Part shown: one piece after another, positions 30,823 to 38,179 of the stretch
How positions within the stretch are numbered: position 1 is the stretch's first letter
Layout of the letters: each line of letters opens with the position of its first letter
Program-made: the position numbers and the translations under genes
The notes under the pieces: generated by a model
What the model was told of the DNA's origin: nothing
The model's input: the letters and a program-made list of their open reading frames with translations, nothing else
The model's database searches: none
DNA from: Actinomycetota bacterium
GTDB taxonomy: Bacteria; Actinomycetota; Actinomycetes; Nanopelagicales; Nanopelagicaceae
Direction: 5' to 3'
NCBI GenBank assembly: GCA_015660815.1
Contig: JACSDF010000026.1
Location: 1-38,179 of the forward strand
Length of the DNA: 38,179 bases

Positions 30823-31794
30823 TTAGAGCCAATCGGCTTTTCTAAACTTGTAGAACAAAAATGAACTCAGTGCAGTAACAACTCCGAGAACTAATGGGTA
30901 TCCATACTTCCAACCGAGTTCAGGCATGAATTCAAAATTCATTCCGTAAATTCCGGCGACCATTGTTGGTCCGGCGGCTAAGGCAACCCAAGCCGAAATC
31001 TTTCGAACATCTTCATTTTGGCGTACTTGGACGTGAGCCAGATCGGCTTGTAGTGCGGTAGTCAACAGTGAGTCCATGCCGGAGGCATGCTCGCAGGCAC
31101 GCTGTAAGTGATCGAGCGTGTCTCTAAAAAAGGGCTTTAAAACTTCAGGTGTTTGCGAATAAGTTTCAGATACCAATTTTTGCAGTGGCATAACCAGTGG
31201 CTCAATTGCATGTCGATATTCAATGAGTTCGCGTTTGAGAAAGTAGATTTCTTGAGAAAAAGTCTGACGTTTGCCACCAAATACTTTGGTCTCTAAGTTA
31301 ATAACATCATTTTCGAGCTCAGTTGCAATCACTGTGTATTCATCGATTACGCGGTCAACAACGGCATGCAATACGGCATAAGGTCCTAGCTTTAAGAAAT
31401 CGGGCTTTGCCTCTATCTCATGTCGAACCGAAACTAACGGAGTACCCTCACCATGGCGAACAATTACTATGAATTCTTTTTCTATAAAGCAGATTAATTC
31501 ACCGGTTGATATTGCACTATTCGCTTCATTATAAAAGACGGTTTTTAAAGTGAAAAAAGTTAAACCTTCGTACTCTTCAATTTTCGGTCTTTGCTGGGCA
31601 TGTACGGCATCTTCAACTGCAAGTGGATGAAAGTTAAGCTCACCGACGATATGTTCGAACTCGCTATGAGTTGGTTCGGAAAGACCAAGCCAAACAAATC
31701 CACCAGAAGTACGGGCGATATCGACTAAGTCAGAGATGTCGTTCGGACCGACAACTCGAATGCCATTTTGATAAAGAGCTGAATCTACAATCAT
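30823..31794 (-). CDS. corA: CorA-type magnesium/divalent-cation transporter
   Basis: The 323-residue protein has the long acidic/helical cytoplasmic domain (EIEAKPDFLKLGPYAVLHAV, VDRVIDEYTVIATELENDV) followed by two C-terminal membrane helices. The selectivity motif GMN is at 284-286 (AGIYGMNFEFMPEL), ending helix 1, and helix 2 runs YPLVLGVVTALSSFLFY with a basic tail FRKADWL. It forms a pentameric channel for Mg2+ uptake. The gene begins 9 bp after the sepH stop on the same strand, so it belongs to the MFS-sepH-corA transcript. Confidence 0.95.
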   Translation of the reverse strand: MIVDSALYQNGIRVVGPNDISDLVDIARTSGGFVWLGLSEPTHSEFEHIVGELNFHPLAVEDAVHAQQRPKIEEYEGLTFFTLKTVFYNEANSAISTGELICFIEKEFIVIVRHGEGTPLVSVRHEIEAKPDFLKLGPYAVLHAVVDRVIDEYTVIATELENDVINLETKVFGGKRQTFSQEIYFLKRELIEYRHAIEPLVMPLQKLVSETYSQTPEVLKPFFRDTLDHLQRACEHASGMDSLLTTALQADLAHVQVRQNEDVRKISAWVALAAGPTMVAGIYGMNFEFMPELGWKYGYPLVLGVVTALSSFLFYKFRKADWL

Positions 31795-31803
31795 CTCTGA
31801 GCG

Positions 31804-32589
31804 TTACTGATCCTCGGTTGGCTTAATTCCAAACATTATTTCATCCCAGCTTGGAACTTTGGCACGCGCAGTGACTCCATCTCGTGTTGCATCATCATCT
31901 GGAGCTTCGCGGATTACGGCAAGACGCGGAACTTCTGATTCAAAGTTTGTTGTCTCGCGCATTGATGGATGATTTGATTCTGAGTACACAAGCCCTGGAG
32001 AAGATAAATGTGTTGGTCGTGGAGCTGGTTCATCTCCCATCATCCATCGGGCATTTTCATCAAGTGATGCAATGAGACGTCGTGTCGGATCAAAACTCCA
32101 CTGTGCAATCCCGCGTCCACTTGTGTGTGGATAATGAAGTTCGATGCTCCACGTTCCATCTTCATGACGCCACGTCAGCCATGAGAGATCAGAGAGATCA
32201 ATATTTCGAGGGGCAAGGCGAGAAAGAACCACCCCAAGAAGAGTCACGGCATCGCGTCCGCCCTCTTTACGTACTGGAATCTGTTGTGCTTGATCAATAA
32301 TATAAATACGCTCTTGCAAAATAGGACCAGAGAAGCGCTCAATCTTTTCGAGACTCACATTGTTCTCGCGCGCAAGAACCTCTGGCAACTCACCGGATCG
32401 CAATCGACGCTGAATATCTTTTATAGAAAGAGTTTCACTTGCCTGTTCGGGTACCGACATCAGGTGAGGCTGATTAACCGAGGCGCGCAATGAATCTGTC
32501 AGAGACACCGTGAACTCGTTGCCTTCACCATCTTGCAACTGTAGATGGGTGCCCTCATCGCTCTTGCCGATGAATCGCAGTTCAGTCAT
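31804..32589 (-). CDS. sepH: Cell-division regulator SepH (DUF3071)
   Basis: SepH binds FtsZ and promotes Z-ring assembly in actinobacteria. The 261-residue protein has the N-terminal DUF3071 domain: TELRFIGKSDEGTHLQLQDG, TLSIKDIQRRLRSGELPEVL, NNVSLEKIERFSGPILQERI, which contains a helix-turn-helix-like unit. It is followed by SWLTWRHEDGTWSIELHYPH and IAQWSFDPTRRLIASLDENA. A disordered linker leads to the conserved C-terminal peptide VPSWDEIMFGIKP. It overlaps the MFS stop by 8 bp and is followed by corA. No independent ribosome site is seen, so translation is probably coupled. The family assignment is secure on both termini. Confidence 0.95.
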   Translation of the reverse strand: MTELRFIGKSDEGTHLQLQDGEGNEFTVSLTDSLRASVNQPHLMSVPEQASETLSIKDIQRRLRSGELPEVLARENNVSLEKIERFSGPILQERIYIIDQAQQIPVRKEGGRDAVTLLGVVLSRLAPRNIDLSDLSWLTWRHEDGTWSIELHYPHTSGRGIAQWSFDPTRRLIASLDENARWMMGDEPAPRPTHLSSPGLVYSESNHPSMRETTNFESEVPRLAVIREAPDDDATRDGVTARAKVPSWDEIMFGIKPTEDQ

Positions 32590-33823
32590 GTTTGGAAGAA
32601 TAACTGATGAGCGCCTTATAAGTGGTGAAGTAAGGCAGCGTGGCTACAAGTGAGGCTATTAAGAATCCTAACGGGACCCAAAAAGAAATCTGCGCCCCAT
32701 ATCGATCGATACTCCACCCAGAAATCGCGCTGGCTAGAGCCCCACCCACCGGCATACCTGCAACAACCCAACTCAAGGCCTGTGTTATTTGATCGGGGGG
32801 AAGCGATGTTTCAGCCACGCTATATGCGTTAATAATGAGGGGAGCTACTGCAACACCATTGAAGAAGAGAGCAATTGCAAGAGCAAGAATGGATTGAGCA
32901 AAAAGAAATGGCACCGCTAAGAGGGTCAGTGAGATTAAGAAGATTAAGAAGCGTGCCGCATGAGAGAGCTTCCATTTCACTAAACCATTTATCACAGCTG
33001 CCACTGCGCTGCCACAAGCCCATATCGCCAAAAGAATTCCTGAGGCAGATGAACGCCCCAATTCTGTAGTGAAGGCGACGGTGACAATTGCAACAGCTCC
33101 AAAAAAGCCGCCCACAAACACCGTCGGAATCACAACGGCCTGTAGAGCCTTGCTCTTCATCGCAGCTGGAGGACGAATGCTCCCGACGCGCGGAGATGGT
33201 GGTGGTTCAGTTGCTCGAAGACTGGCAAAAACCGGCATTCCGATAGAGAGAAAGGCAAGTCCAGCAAGTAAACCTGCCGATGGATCTATCGACGTTGCGC
33301 AGGCGGTCGCGATAATCGGGCCAACTATAAATACAAACTCATCATTGAGGGCTTCAAGTGAATAAGCAGCATTGACGGTATGTCTATCTTTCTGGCCCTC
33401 GCTCTTTGATGATGTATCGGCACCAAGGACATATAGCCATCGACGTCGAACTAAACCACCTAGATTGATAGAGCTTGCCTCTGCAAAGATTATCGATGCG
33501 AACCAACTCCACTTCGGTGCATCGCTGTAGACCAGAGCAATGAAAATTCCAATACCTACGACCTTGAGTGGAAAAACTCTAATCAGTACAGCCCGCTGCC
33601 CGATTCGATCGGCGACCCCAGACCAGTAAGGCATCGCTATCGCGATGGTTATCGCAGCCGTGGCACTTAAAGCTCCGGCCAGAGCGTATGAGTCGGTAGC
33701 AGCAACCACTATAAAAATAAGTGCGAGCGAGTCCATCGAGATCGGCATCCGTCCGATGAGACCGAAGAGAGAAAATTTCATCGCGCCAGGGCTTCGTGCC
33801 AAAGCCGAATATGCCGAGAACAT
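32582..33823 (-). CDS. Major facilitator superfamily transporter
   Basis: The 413-residue protein is a 12-helix MFS permease. Hydrophobic spans are visible throughout (LALIFIVVAATDSYALAGAL, AVVIPTVFVGGFFGAVAIV, FLISLTLLAVPFLFAQSILA, FWVPLGFLIASLVATLPYF). The helix 2-3 loop has GVADRIGQRAVL, a variant of the G-x-x-x-D-R-x-G-x-[RK] motif. MFS genes of this type sit next to sepH in many actinobacteria; the substrate is not known and efflux is a guess. The ATG at 33823 has no ribosome site. TAGACT stands 7 nt upstream, mirrored by the same hexamer before the divergent gene, so the message is probably leaderless. Confidence 0.9.
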   Translation of the reverse strand: MFSAYSALARSPGAMKFSLFGLIGRMPISMDSLALIFIVVAATDSYALAGALSATAAITIAIAMPYWSGVADRIGQRAVLIRVFPLKVVGIGIFIALVYSDAPKWSWFASIIFAEASSINLGGLVRRRWLYVLGADTSSKSEGQKDRHTVNAAYSLEALNDEFVFIVGPIIATACATSIDPSAGLLAGLAFLSIGMPVFASLRATEPPPSPRVGSIRPPAAMKSKALQAVVIPTVFVGGFFGAVAIVTVAFTTELGRSSASGILLAIWACGSAVAAVINGLVKWKLSHAARFLIFLISLTLLAVPFLFAQSILALAIALFFNGVAVAPLIINAYSVAETSLPPDQITQALSWVVAGMPVGGALASAISGWSIDRYGAQISFWVPLGFLIASLVATLPYFTTYKALISYSSKHD

Positions 33824-33858
33824 AGTAGGCAGTCTATGGCAGGGTTAGACTGGTCGGC
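33824..33858. promoter_or_regulatory. Divergent pair of leaderless -10 elements (TAGACT on both strands)
   Basis: The 35-bp gap between the MFS gene and the inositol-phosphatase gene contains TAGACT on the minus strand (33836-33831) and on the plus strand (33846-33851). Each lies exactly 7 nt before the ATG it faces, and neither start has a Shine-Dalgarno. Confidence 0.6.
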
Positions 33859-34623
33859 ATGAGTAATGAAAATCAGATTCTCGAACTCGCGTTATCAATC
33901 GCACGCCAGGCCGGAGAGCTGCTCATGAATCGCCCTGCCTCATGGGATTTAACCGTTAAATCAACGGCAATTGATATCGCAACTCAGATGGATCATGCGA
34001 GTGAAAAATTAATAGTTGAAGCAATTCTTAGCGCACGCCCTAATGATGGAATCATTGGAGAAGAAGGCGCAGATCGCGAAGGAACCAGCGGCTTTACATG
34101 GGTGATAGATCCGATTGATGGGACTGTTAATTACTTCTATGGACTTCCGGGTTGGAATATCAGTATTGGTGTAAAAGACTCACAGGGAGTTTTAGTTGGT
34201 GTTGTTCACTCTCCGACATTTAATTCAATGTGGCACGCAGTTAGGGGAGGCGGGGCATTTCTCAATAATGAAAAGATTGAATGCAACAACCCTGTTCAGT
34301 TAGATAAAGCCCTCATAGCTACCGGTTTTGCTTACGAAGTAAAGGATCGCGAGAATCAGATTGAGATTATTGATCAATTAATTCTTAAAATCCGCGATAT
34401 TCGCCGAATGGGAGCCGCGGCTACAGATCTATGTTGCGTAGCAAGCGGAATGGTTGATGGTTACATTGAAACGGGCCTGAAGGAATGGGATTTGGCCGCT
34501 GGCTCATTGATAGCCCGTGAGGCTGGGGCCGTCGTCACCACCCAAATCTGGCGTGGAATGGAGCTAACTATCGCTGCCGGTCCTGAACTTTTCAAGCAGA
34601 TTTCACGCGCAATTCCGGAGTAG
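33859..34623 (+). CDS. Inositol monophosphatase-family phosphatase
   Basis: The 254-residue enzyme has the Mg2+-binding motifs of the family: GEEGADREG (68-76) with the first Glu, WVIDPIDGTVNYFYGLPGWN with Asp84 and Asp87, and the C-terminal EWDLAAGSLIAREAGA with the last Asp. It can hydrolyse inositol 1-phosphate; family members also act on histidinol phosphate, 3'-phosphoadenosine 5'-phosphate or fructose 1,6-bisphosphate. In actinobacteria this gene next to sepH is usually annotated as inositol monophosphatase or SuhB, and I cannot refine it. The ATG has TAGACT 7 nt upstream and no ribosome site. Confidence 0.9.
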   Translation: MSNENQILELALSIARQAGELLMNRPASWDLTVKSTAIDIATQMDHASEKLIVEAILSARPNDGIIGEEGADREGTSGFTWVIDPIDGTVNYFYGLPGWNISIGVKDSQGVLVGVVHSPTFNSMWHAVRGGGAFLNNEKIECNNPVQLDKALIATGFAYEVKDRENQIEIIDQLILKIRDIRRMGAAATDLCCVASGMVDGYIETGLKEWDLAAGSLIAREAGAVVTTQIWRGMELTIAAGPELFKQISRAIPE

Positions 34624-34723
34624 CTCAACCCCGATTTACGCTCAGAGCCCCTTATATGGCAGGATACGCAGTCTGCACCGCCACAGCGAGTGCTTTTATC
34701 AGCAAAGAGAAACAGGTACGTAG

Positions 34724-35251
34724 ATGAACATCCTTGACGCCGTAGATGCAGCATCCCTGCGCCATGACATTCCACAGTTTCGCGCCGGCGATGAACTCAA
34801 GATCCATGTACGTGTGATCGAAGGTAGCAAGAGCCGCCTTCAGGTTTTCCAAGGAATTGTTATGCGACGCCAGGGTGATGGAGTCCGCGAGACTTTCACC
34901 GTTCGTAAAGTTTCTTACGGTGTCGGCGTAGAGCGTACTTTCCCGGTTCATACACCTGTTATCGAAAAGATTGAACTTGTTAAGAAGGGCGATGTTCGTC
35001 GCGCCAAGCTGTATTACCTTCGTGATCTTCGCGGTAAGGCTGCAAAGATCCGCGAAAAGCGCGATGGCATTGAAGGGTATGGCGATGGAATTCTTTCTAC
35101 TCCAGTCGCAGTTATTCCTGAGGTGGTTGTAGTGGCAGAGCCAATGGCAGTTGAAGCAGTGTCCGAGGTTGTAGCAGAAGTTACGACTGCTGATGTCGTG
35201 GTTGAAACTCCGGCGGTTGAAACGCCTGAAGCCGAAACTCCAAAAGCTTAA
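34724..35251 (+). CDS. rplS: 50S ribosomal protein L19 with C-terminal acidic extension
   Basis: Residues 1-115 are a normal L19, located at the 30S-50S interface: [60 protein letters not shown] and [20 protein letters not shown]. Usual L19 proteins stop near 110-120 residues; this one continues about 60 more with a low-complexity, valine/alanine/glutamate-rich tail ([32 protein letters not shown]). The tail is likely disordered and solvent-exposed. A short AGG is 10 nt before the ATG. The gene leads the rplS-lepB-rnhB-yraN-comM series; its 100-bp upstream gap holds no leader structure I could recognise. Confidence 0.96.
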   Translation: MNILDAVDAASLRHDIPQFRAGDELKIHVRVIEGSKSRLQVFQGIVMRRQGDGVRETFTVRKVSYGVGVERTFPVHTPVIEKIELVKKGDVRRAKLYYLRDLRGKAAKIREKRDGIEGYGDGILSTPVAVIPEVVVVAEPMAVEAVSEVVAEVTTADVVVETPAVETPEAETPKA

Positions 35252-35263
35252 AGCTCCCAACTA

Positions 35264-35917
35264 ATGCGCCGTAAGGGCTCAATATTTCGAGAGCTCCCTT
35301 TCCTTGTAGTGGTTGCGCTCGTAGTCTCGCTTTTAGTTAAAACTTTTCTTGTGCAATTTTTCTATATTCCTTCGGGCTCAATGGAAAACACATTACAGAT
35401 TCAAGATCGTGTAGCGGTCAACAGACTTCCTTTTCTTTCCAATAATATTTCGCGCGGCGACGTAGTTGTTTTTAGAGATCCCGCTAATTGGTTGCCAGAG
35501 GCTAGCGATAGCTCATCTTCGCCGATTATTGCGAAAATCAAGACTGGATTAGTCGCCGTCGGAATTCTTCCAAACCCTGCAAAGCAATACTTAGTTAAAC
35601 GCGTAATTGGTGTTGCCGGAGATCACGTTGTCTGTTGCACAAAAGATGGACTTTTAACGGTCAATGAAACGCCAATTACCGAACCATATATTTATGCAGG
35701 AAATGTTCCAAGTGATATGAATTTTGATGTCACGGTTCCTAAAGACAAGATTTGGGTAATGGGTGATCACCGTGGAGCAAGTGCGGATTCGCGCTACCAT
35801 CAAGATGACATCAATAAAGGGATGATTCCTCTATCTCGTGTAACCGGCAGGGTCTTTGCTGTGATTTGGCCGATAAAAAATGCAGCCTATATTCCACAGA
35901 TAGACGTTGTTAAGTAG
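35264..35917 (+). CDS. lepB: Signal peptidase I
   Basis: LepB removes signal peptides from secreted proteins at the outer face of the membrane. The 217-residue protein has an N-terminal membrane helix (LPFLVVVALVVSLLVKTFLV), the catalytic Ser39 in PSGSMENTL and the catalytic Lys112 in YLVKRVIGVAGDHV. Box E is GDHRGASADSRYH near 165-180. Its substrates in this window would include the two heme-island proteins and the PKD-like protein. It begins 12 bp after rplS and is 6 bp upstream of rnhB, a compact operon. The length is a little under many actinobacterial LepB proteins because the N-terminal cytoplasmic segment is only about ten residues. Confidence 0.95.
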   Translation: MRRKGSIFRELPFLVVVALVVSLLVKTFLVQFFYIPSGSMENTLQIQDRVAVNRLPFLSNNISRGDVVVFRDPANWLPEASDSSSSPIIAKIKTGLVAVGILPNPAKQYLVKRVIGVAGDHVVCCTKDGLLTVNETPITEPYIYAGNVPSDMNFDVTVPKDKIWVMGDHRGASADSRYHQDDINKGMIPLSRVTGRVFAVIWPIKNAAYIPQIDVVK

Positions 35918-35923
35918 CACTTA

Positions 35924-36532
35924 GTGAAAGTGATTGAGCAAGGGCTCATCAGTGCAGGTATCGCACCTATTGCAGGTGTAGATGAGGCAGGACGCGGTGC
36001 TTGTGCAGGTCCACTCGTTATCGCCGCAGTAATTTTGGTTGATCCATTTGCTCCAGAGTTGTTAGAAGTTCGAGATTCAAAAGAAATTTCAGAGGTTAAA
36101 CGCGAAGAGTTATTTGAAGTAATTACTTCTATCGCGGCATCGATTAGCGTCGTAATAGTTCCAGCGAGTGAAATTGATGAACGCGGAGTCCATGCAGCAA
36201 ATCTCGATGGAATGCGACGTGCCGTCCATGGTTTAGATCAAGCACCTGCATATGTTTTAACTGATGGTTACTCAATCGATGGACTTGCTCTGCCGAACTT
36301 GGCAGTGTGGAAGGGCGATCAAGTCGTCGTATCTATAAGTGCCGCTTCCATCATCGCGAAAGTGACGAGGGATCGAATCATGCGCACAATGGATACTCAA
36401 TTTCCTGAATATGGATTTGCAAGTCACAAGGGCTATATCACGACCGCTCACACCGCCGCCCTCAACACCCATGGAGTGTGCATAGAACATCGTCGCTCAT
36501 TCTCAAATATTGCAGCCCTCATCCACAAGTAA
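35924..36532 (+). CDS. rnhB: Ribonuclease HII
   Basis: RnhB removes RNA from RNA-DNA hybrids and misincorporated ribonucleotides. The 202-residue protein starts GTG 35924 and shows the catalytic DEDD residues in context: VDEAGRGACAGPLVIAAVIL (Asp20, Glu21), the Asp in PAYVLTDGY, then SAASIIAKVTRDRIM and FPEYGFASHKGYITTAHTAA. The motifs distinguish HII from HI. It follows lepB by 6 bp. In Mycobacterium and Streptomyces a DUF2469 gene usually comes next; here only 48 bp separate rnhB from yraN. Confidence 0.95.
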   Translation: MKVIEQGLISAGIAPIAGVDEAGRGACAGPLVIAAVILVDPFAPELLEVRDSKEISEVKREELFEVITSIAASISVVIVPASEIDERGVHAANLDGMRRAVHGLDQAPAYVLTDGYSIDGLALPNLAVWKGDQVVVSISAASIIAKVTRDRIMRTMDTQFPEYGFASHKGYITTAHTAALNTHGVCIEHRRSFSNIAALIHK

Positions 36533-36580
36533 ATCTTTTTCTAGCAGCTTTGTCAGGGTGAGTATTTATCGTCACCGATT

Positions 36581-36946
36581 ATGCAAACAAAAAATAATCA
36601 ACGCACAGGCGCTTATGGCGAAGAAGTTGTCACACAGTATTTGACCGCTAAAAACAACGAAATCATTGAGCGAAACTGGCGAATTCGTGAGGGTGAGATC
36701 GACATTATCGCGCTACAACCATCGGGTGTTTTTGCTTTCATTGAAGTAAAAACTCGTTCATCTTTGGCTTTTGGTCACCCATTTGAAGCGATTAATCGCG
36801 ATAAAGCCCACCGTATGCAGCGCTTAGCTCTTGGCTGGTTAGCAACACATGGCTGTCTGGGGTGTGAATACCAGATCGATGTCGCGGCGGTTTTAATCGC
36901 ACCTGATGGTTCGCATTCAATTGAATACCGAGCGAATTTGCTATGA
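36581..36946 (+). CDS. yraN: YraN/UPF0102-family endonuclease-like protein
   Basis: The 121-residue protein matches UPF0102: RTGAYGEEVVTQYLTAKN, IIERNWRIREGEIDIIALQ, FAFIEVKTRSSLAFGHPFEA, HRMQRLALGWLATHG, and ends with QIDVAAVLI. The E...D...E-x-K arrangement is the restriction-endonuclease-like nuclease core. Family members have been tied to recombination and Holliday-junction processing in a few species, but the role is unsettled. It sits in its normal place before comM, overlapping it by 4 bp (ATGA). No good Shine-Dalgarno is visible; TATCGT lies 8 nt upstream of the ATG. Confidence 0.94.
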   Translation: MQTKNNQRTGAYGEEVVTQYLTAKNNEIIERNWRIREGEIDIIALQPSGVFAFIEVKTRSSLAFGHPFEAINRDKAHRMQRLALGWLATHGCLGCEYQIDVAAVLIAPDGSHSIEYRANLL

Positions 36947-38179
36947 GTCTTGCCCTTACAACATCGGTTGCACTCCTTGGCCTAGATGGACATCTAGTCA
37001 CCGTCGAAGTAGATATTGCCGATGGTCTGCCCGCTTACTCTTTACTGGGATTACCCGATGCTGCGCTGACTGAATCTCGAGAGCGTGTTCGCGCAGCGAT
37101 GGTGAACTGCGGTGAAATTTGGCCCAATCGAAAAGTTACTGTTTCGCTCTCACCTGCATGGTTACCTAAGAGTGGATCGGGCTTTGATTTAGCGATCTGC
37201 ATTGCAATTCTTTCAGCGCACGAAACTATTCCTCCTGAGCGCATTATTAGCGTTGTTTTTCTTGGCGAGCTATCACTCGATGGACGTATTCGTTCGGTCC
37301 GTGGAGTATTACCTGCACTGATGGCTGCATACAAATCCGGGATAACGATGGCCGTTGTTCCTCTTGCAAATGCGGCGGAGGCTGGATTGATGCAGGGAAT
37401 GCAGATAGTTGCGATGGAGCATTTAAAGAGCGTTCTGCGCTGGCTAAGAACTGGAGATCGAGAGATCGCGCAAGAGATTGATTATCAATGGAGTCAGAGC
37501 GATGAACGTTTGGATTTTGCCGATGTTGCTGGTCAGCCCGAGGCACGATTGGCGGCAGAAATCGCAGCAACTGGGGGACACCATATTTTATTAATCGGTC
37601 CACCTGGGGCTGGTAAAACCATGATCGCCGAAAGAATTCCCACAATTATGCCGGCGTTAAATATTGCACAGGCGCTAGAGGTTACCGCCGTTCATTCATT
37701 GGCGGCAGGTTTTGCGACGAGATCTCCAACTTCACTCATCGCACCGATTGTTTCTCCCCATCACACCACGACTCGTGTTGCAATGGTTGGGGGAGGCGCA
37801 CATGCAATTAAACCCGGCGCGTGTTCGCTTGCTCATCACGGTGTTTTATTTATTGATGAGGCACCAGAGTGTCCATCTGGTGTTTTAGATTCTCTTCGCC
37901 AACCCTTAGAGGCAGGGACAATAACGATTGCACGCAGTATAGGAAATGTAACTTTCCCTGCGCAGTTCCTTTTAGTTCTTGCAGCTAATCCCTGCCCATG
38001 CGGAAAATTCAGCGGTCGTGGTCGTAACTGCATTTGTACATCTCAACAAGTCCGGCGTTATTTAGGAAAACTTTCAGGTCCATTGATGGATCGGATTGAT
38101 TTACGAGTGCACGTTGATCCAGTGGGGCGAGTTGATATGGCGCGCGTTGAACTGGGTGAAACGAGCGAAGCGATTCGCA
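36943..38179 (+). CDS. comM: ComM/YifB-family Mg-chelatase-like AAA+ ATPase (3' end outside window)
   Basis: The frame runs open from ATG 36943 to the last base, giving 412 visible codons of a protein that is normally about 500 residues. The N-terminal Lon-protease-like fold begins with LTTSVALLGLDGHLVTVEVD and contains GLPDAALTESRERVRAA. The AAA+ domain has DVAGQPEARLAAEIAATGGH, Walker A GPPGAGKT at about 219-226, Walker B GVLFIDEAPE, and ANPCPCGKFSGRGRNCIC with its Cys cluster. ComM is a hexameric helicase that aids branch migration during natural transformation, though homologues occur in species not known to be competent. It overlaps yraN by 4 bp. Confidence 0.95.
   Translation, partial: MSLALTTSVALLGLDGHLVTVEVDIADGLPAYSLLGLPDAALTESRERVRAAMVNCGEIWPNRKVTVSLSPAWLPKSGSGFDLAICIAILSAHETIPPERIISVVFLGELSLDGRIRSVRGVLPALMAAYKSGITMAVVPLANAAEAGLMQGMQIVAMEHLKSVLRWLRTGDREIAQEIDYQWSQSDERLDFADVAGQPEARLAAEIAATGGHHILLIGPPGAGKTMIAERIPTIMPALNIAQALEVTAVHSLAAGFATRSPTSLIAPIVSPHHTTTRVAMVGGGAHAIKPGACSLAHHGVLFIDEAPECPSGVLDSLRQPLEAGTITIARSIGNVTFPAQFLLVLAANPCPCGKFSGRGRNCICTSQQVRRYLGKLSGPLMDRIDLRVHVDPVGRVDMARVELGETSEAIR

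Noticed and set aside
32126-32134. Another perfect DnaA-box 9-mer (TGTGGATAA)
   Set aside because: It lies inside the sepH coding region with no cluster of boxes or AT-rich unwinding element; not an origin.
34624-34723. A ribosomal-protein leader upstream of rplS
   Set aside because: I could find no convincing conserved stem or L19-leader motif in the 100 bp.
34652-35260. A 202-codon minus-strand frame across rplS
   Set aside because: It lies entirely opposite the ribosomal protein L19 gene and its leader, with an Asn/His/Cys-rich composition and no recognisable domain.

Overview
The window looks like a piece of a small, low-GC actinobacterial chromosome. By eye the base composition is in the mid-40s per cent GC, intergenic gaps are mostly under 100 bp, and genes often overlap by 1-8 bp. 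Lineage markers are a SepH (DUF3071) gene beside an MFS and an inositol-phosphatase gene, a DUF7455 zinc-finger gene between sigA and a type IIA topoisomerase B gene, a DUF4192 protein, an actinobacterial SAM-IV riboswitch, a sigma factor with a lysine/alanine-rich tail, an HmuTUV-type heme transporter and the rplS-lepB-rnhB-yraN-comM order. Several start codons have no Shine-Dalgarno sequence but carry a -10 hexamer 5-8 nt upstream, which fits leaderless mRNAs. A streamlined freshwater actinobacterium (Nanopelagicales/acI type) is my best guess; this is inference, since no search was run. I saw no tRNA, rRNA, IS element, phage gene or CRISPR array.

Layout. 1-5143: the 3' end of an SDR dehydrogenase, then convergent lldD and a fumarylacetoacetate-hydrolase-family gene, with ppdK divergent from lldD. 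Together they fit a route from a deoxy-sugar acid to pyruvate plus L-lactate, with lactate oxidised to pyruvate and pyruvate lifted to PEP. 5144-8459: an FMN-riboswitch-controlled riboflavin operon (ribD, ribE, ribBA, ribH). ribD lacks an internal segment and is out of frame, and ribE lacks its N-terminus; ribBA and ribH look intact. 8468-11048: a DinG-type helicase and a TetR regulator. 11049-14975: a heme-uptake island, with two secreted proteins sharing one Cys-containing domain, divergent from hmuT-hmuU-hmuV. 14937-16738: a Nudix hydrolase, a secreted PKD-like protein and a short DUF4192 protein. 16731-19371: a SAM-IV riboswitch with metY and metX.

19400-24012: sigA, a CDGSH iron-sulfur protein, the DUF7455 protein and parE, ending in a clear terminator. 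24116-29674: a NYN-domain protein, then on the minus strand psuG, psuK, parC (without the C-terminal pinwheel domain) and an ABC-F ATPase. 29713-34623: a phosphodiesterase/phosphatase-family protein, CorA, SepH, an MFS transporter and an inositol-monophosphatase-family enzyme. 34724-38179: rplS, lepB, rnhB, yraN and a 3'-incomplete comM.

The only gene-free stretches over 150 bp are the FMN leader (5144-5381), the SAM-IV leader (16739-16954) and the DUF7455/parE divergent promoter region (21853-22038). No gap exceeds 300 bp. The points most worth a second look are the paired heme-island secreted proteins, the two lesions in the riboflavin operon, the pinwheel-less ParC, the tail of SigA and the leaderless promoter pattern.
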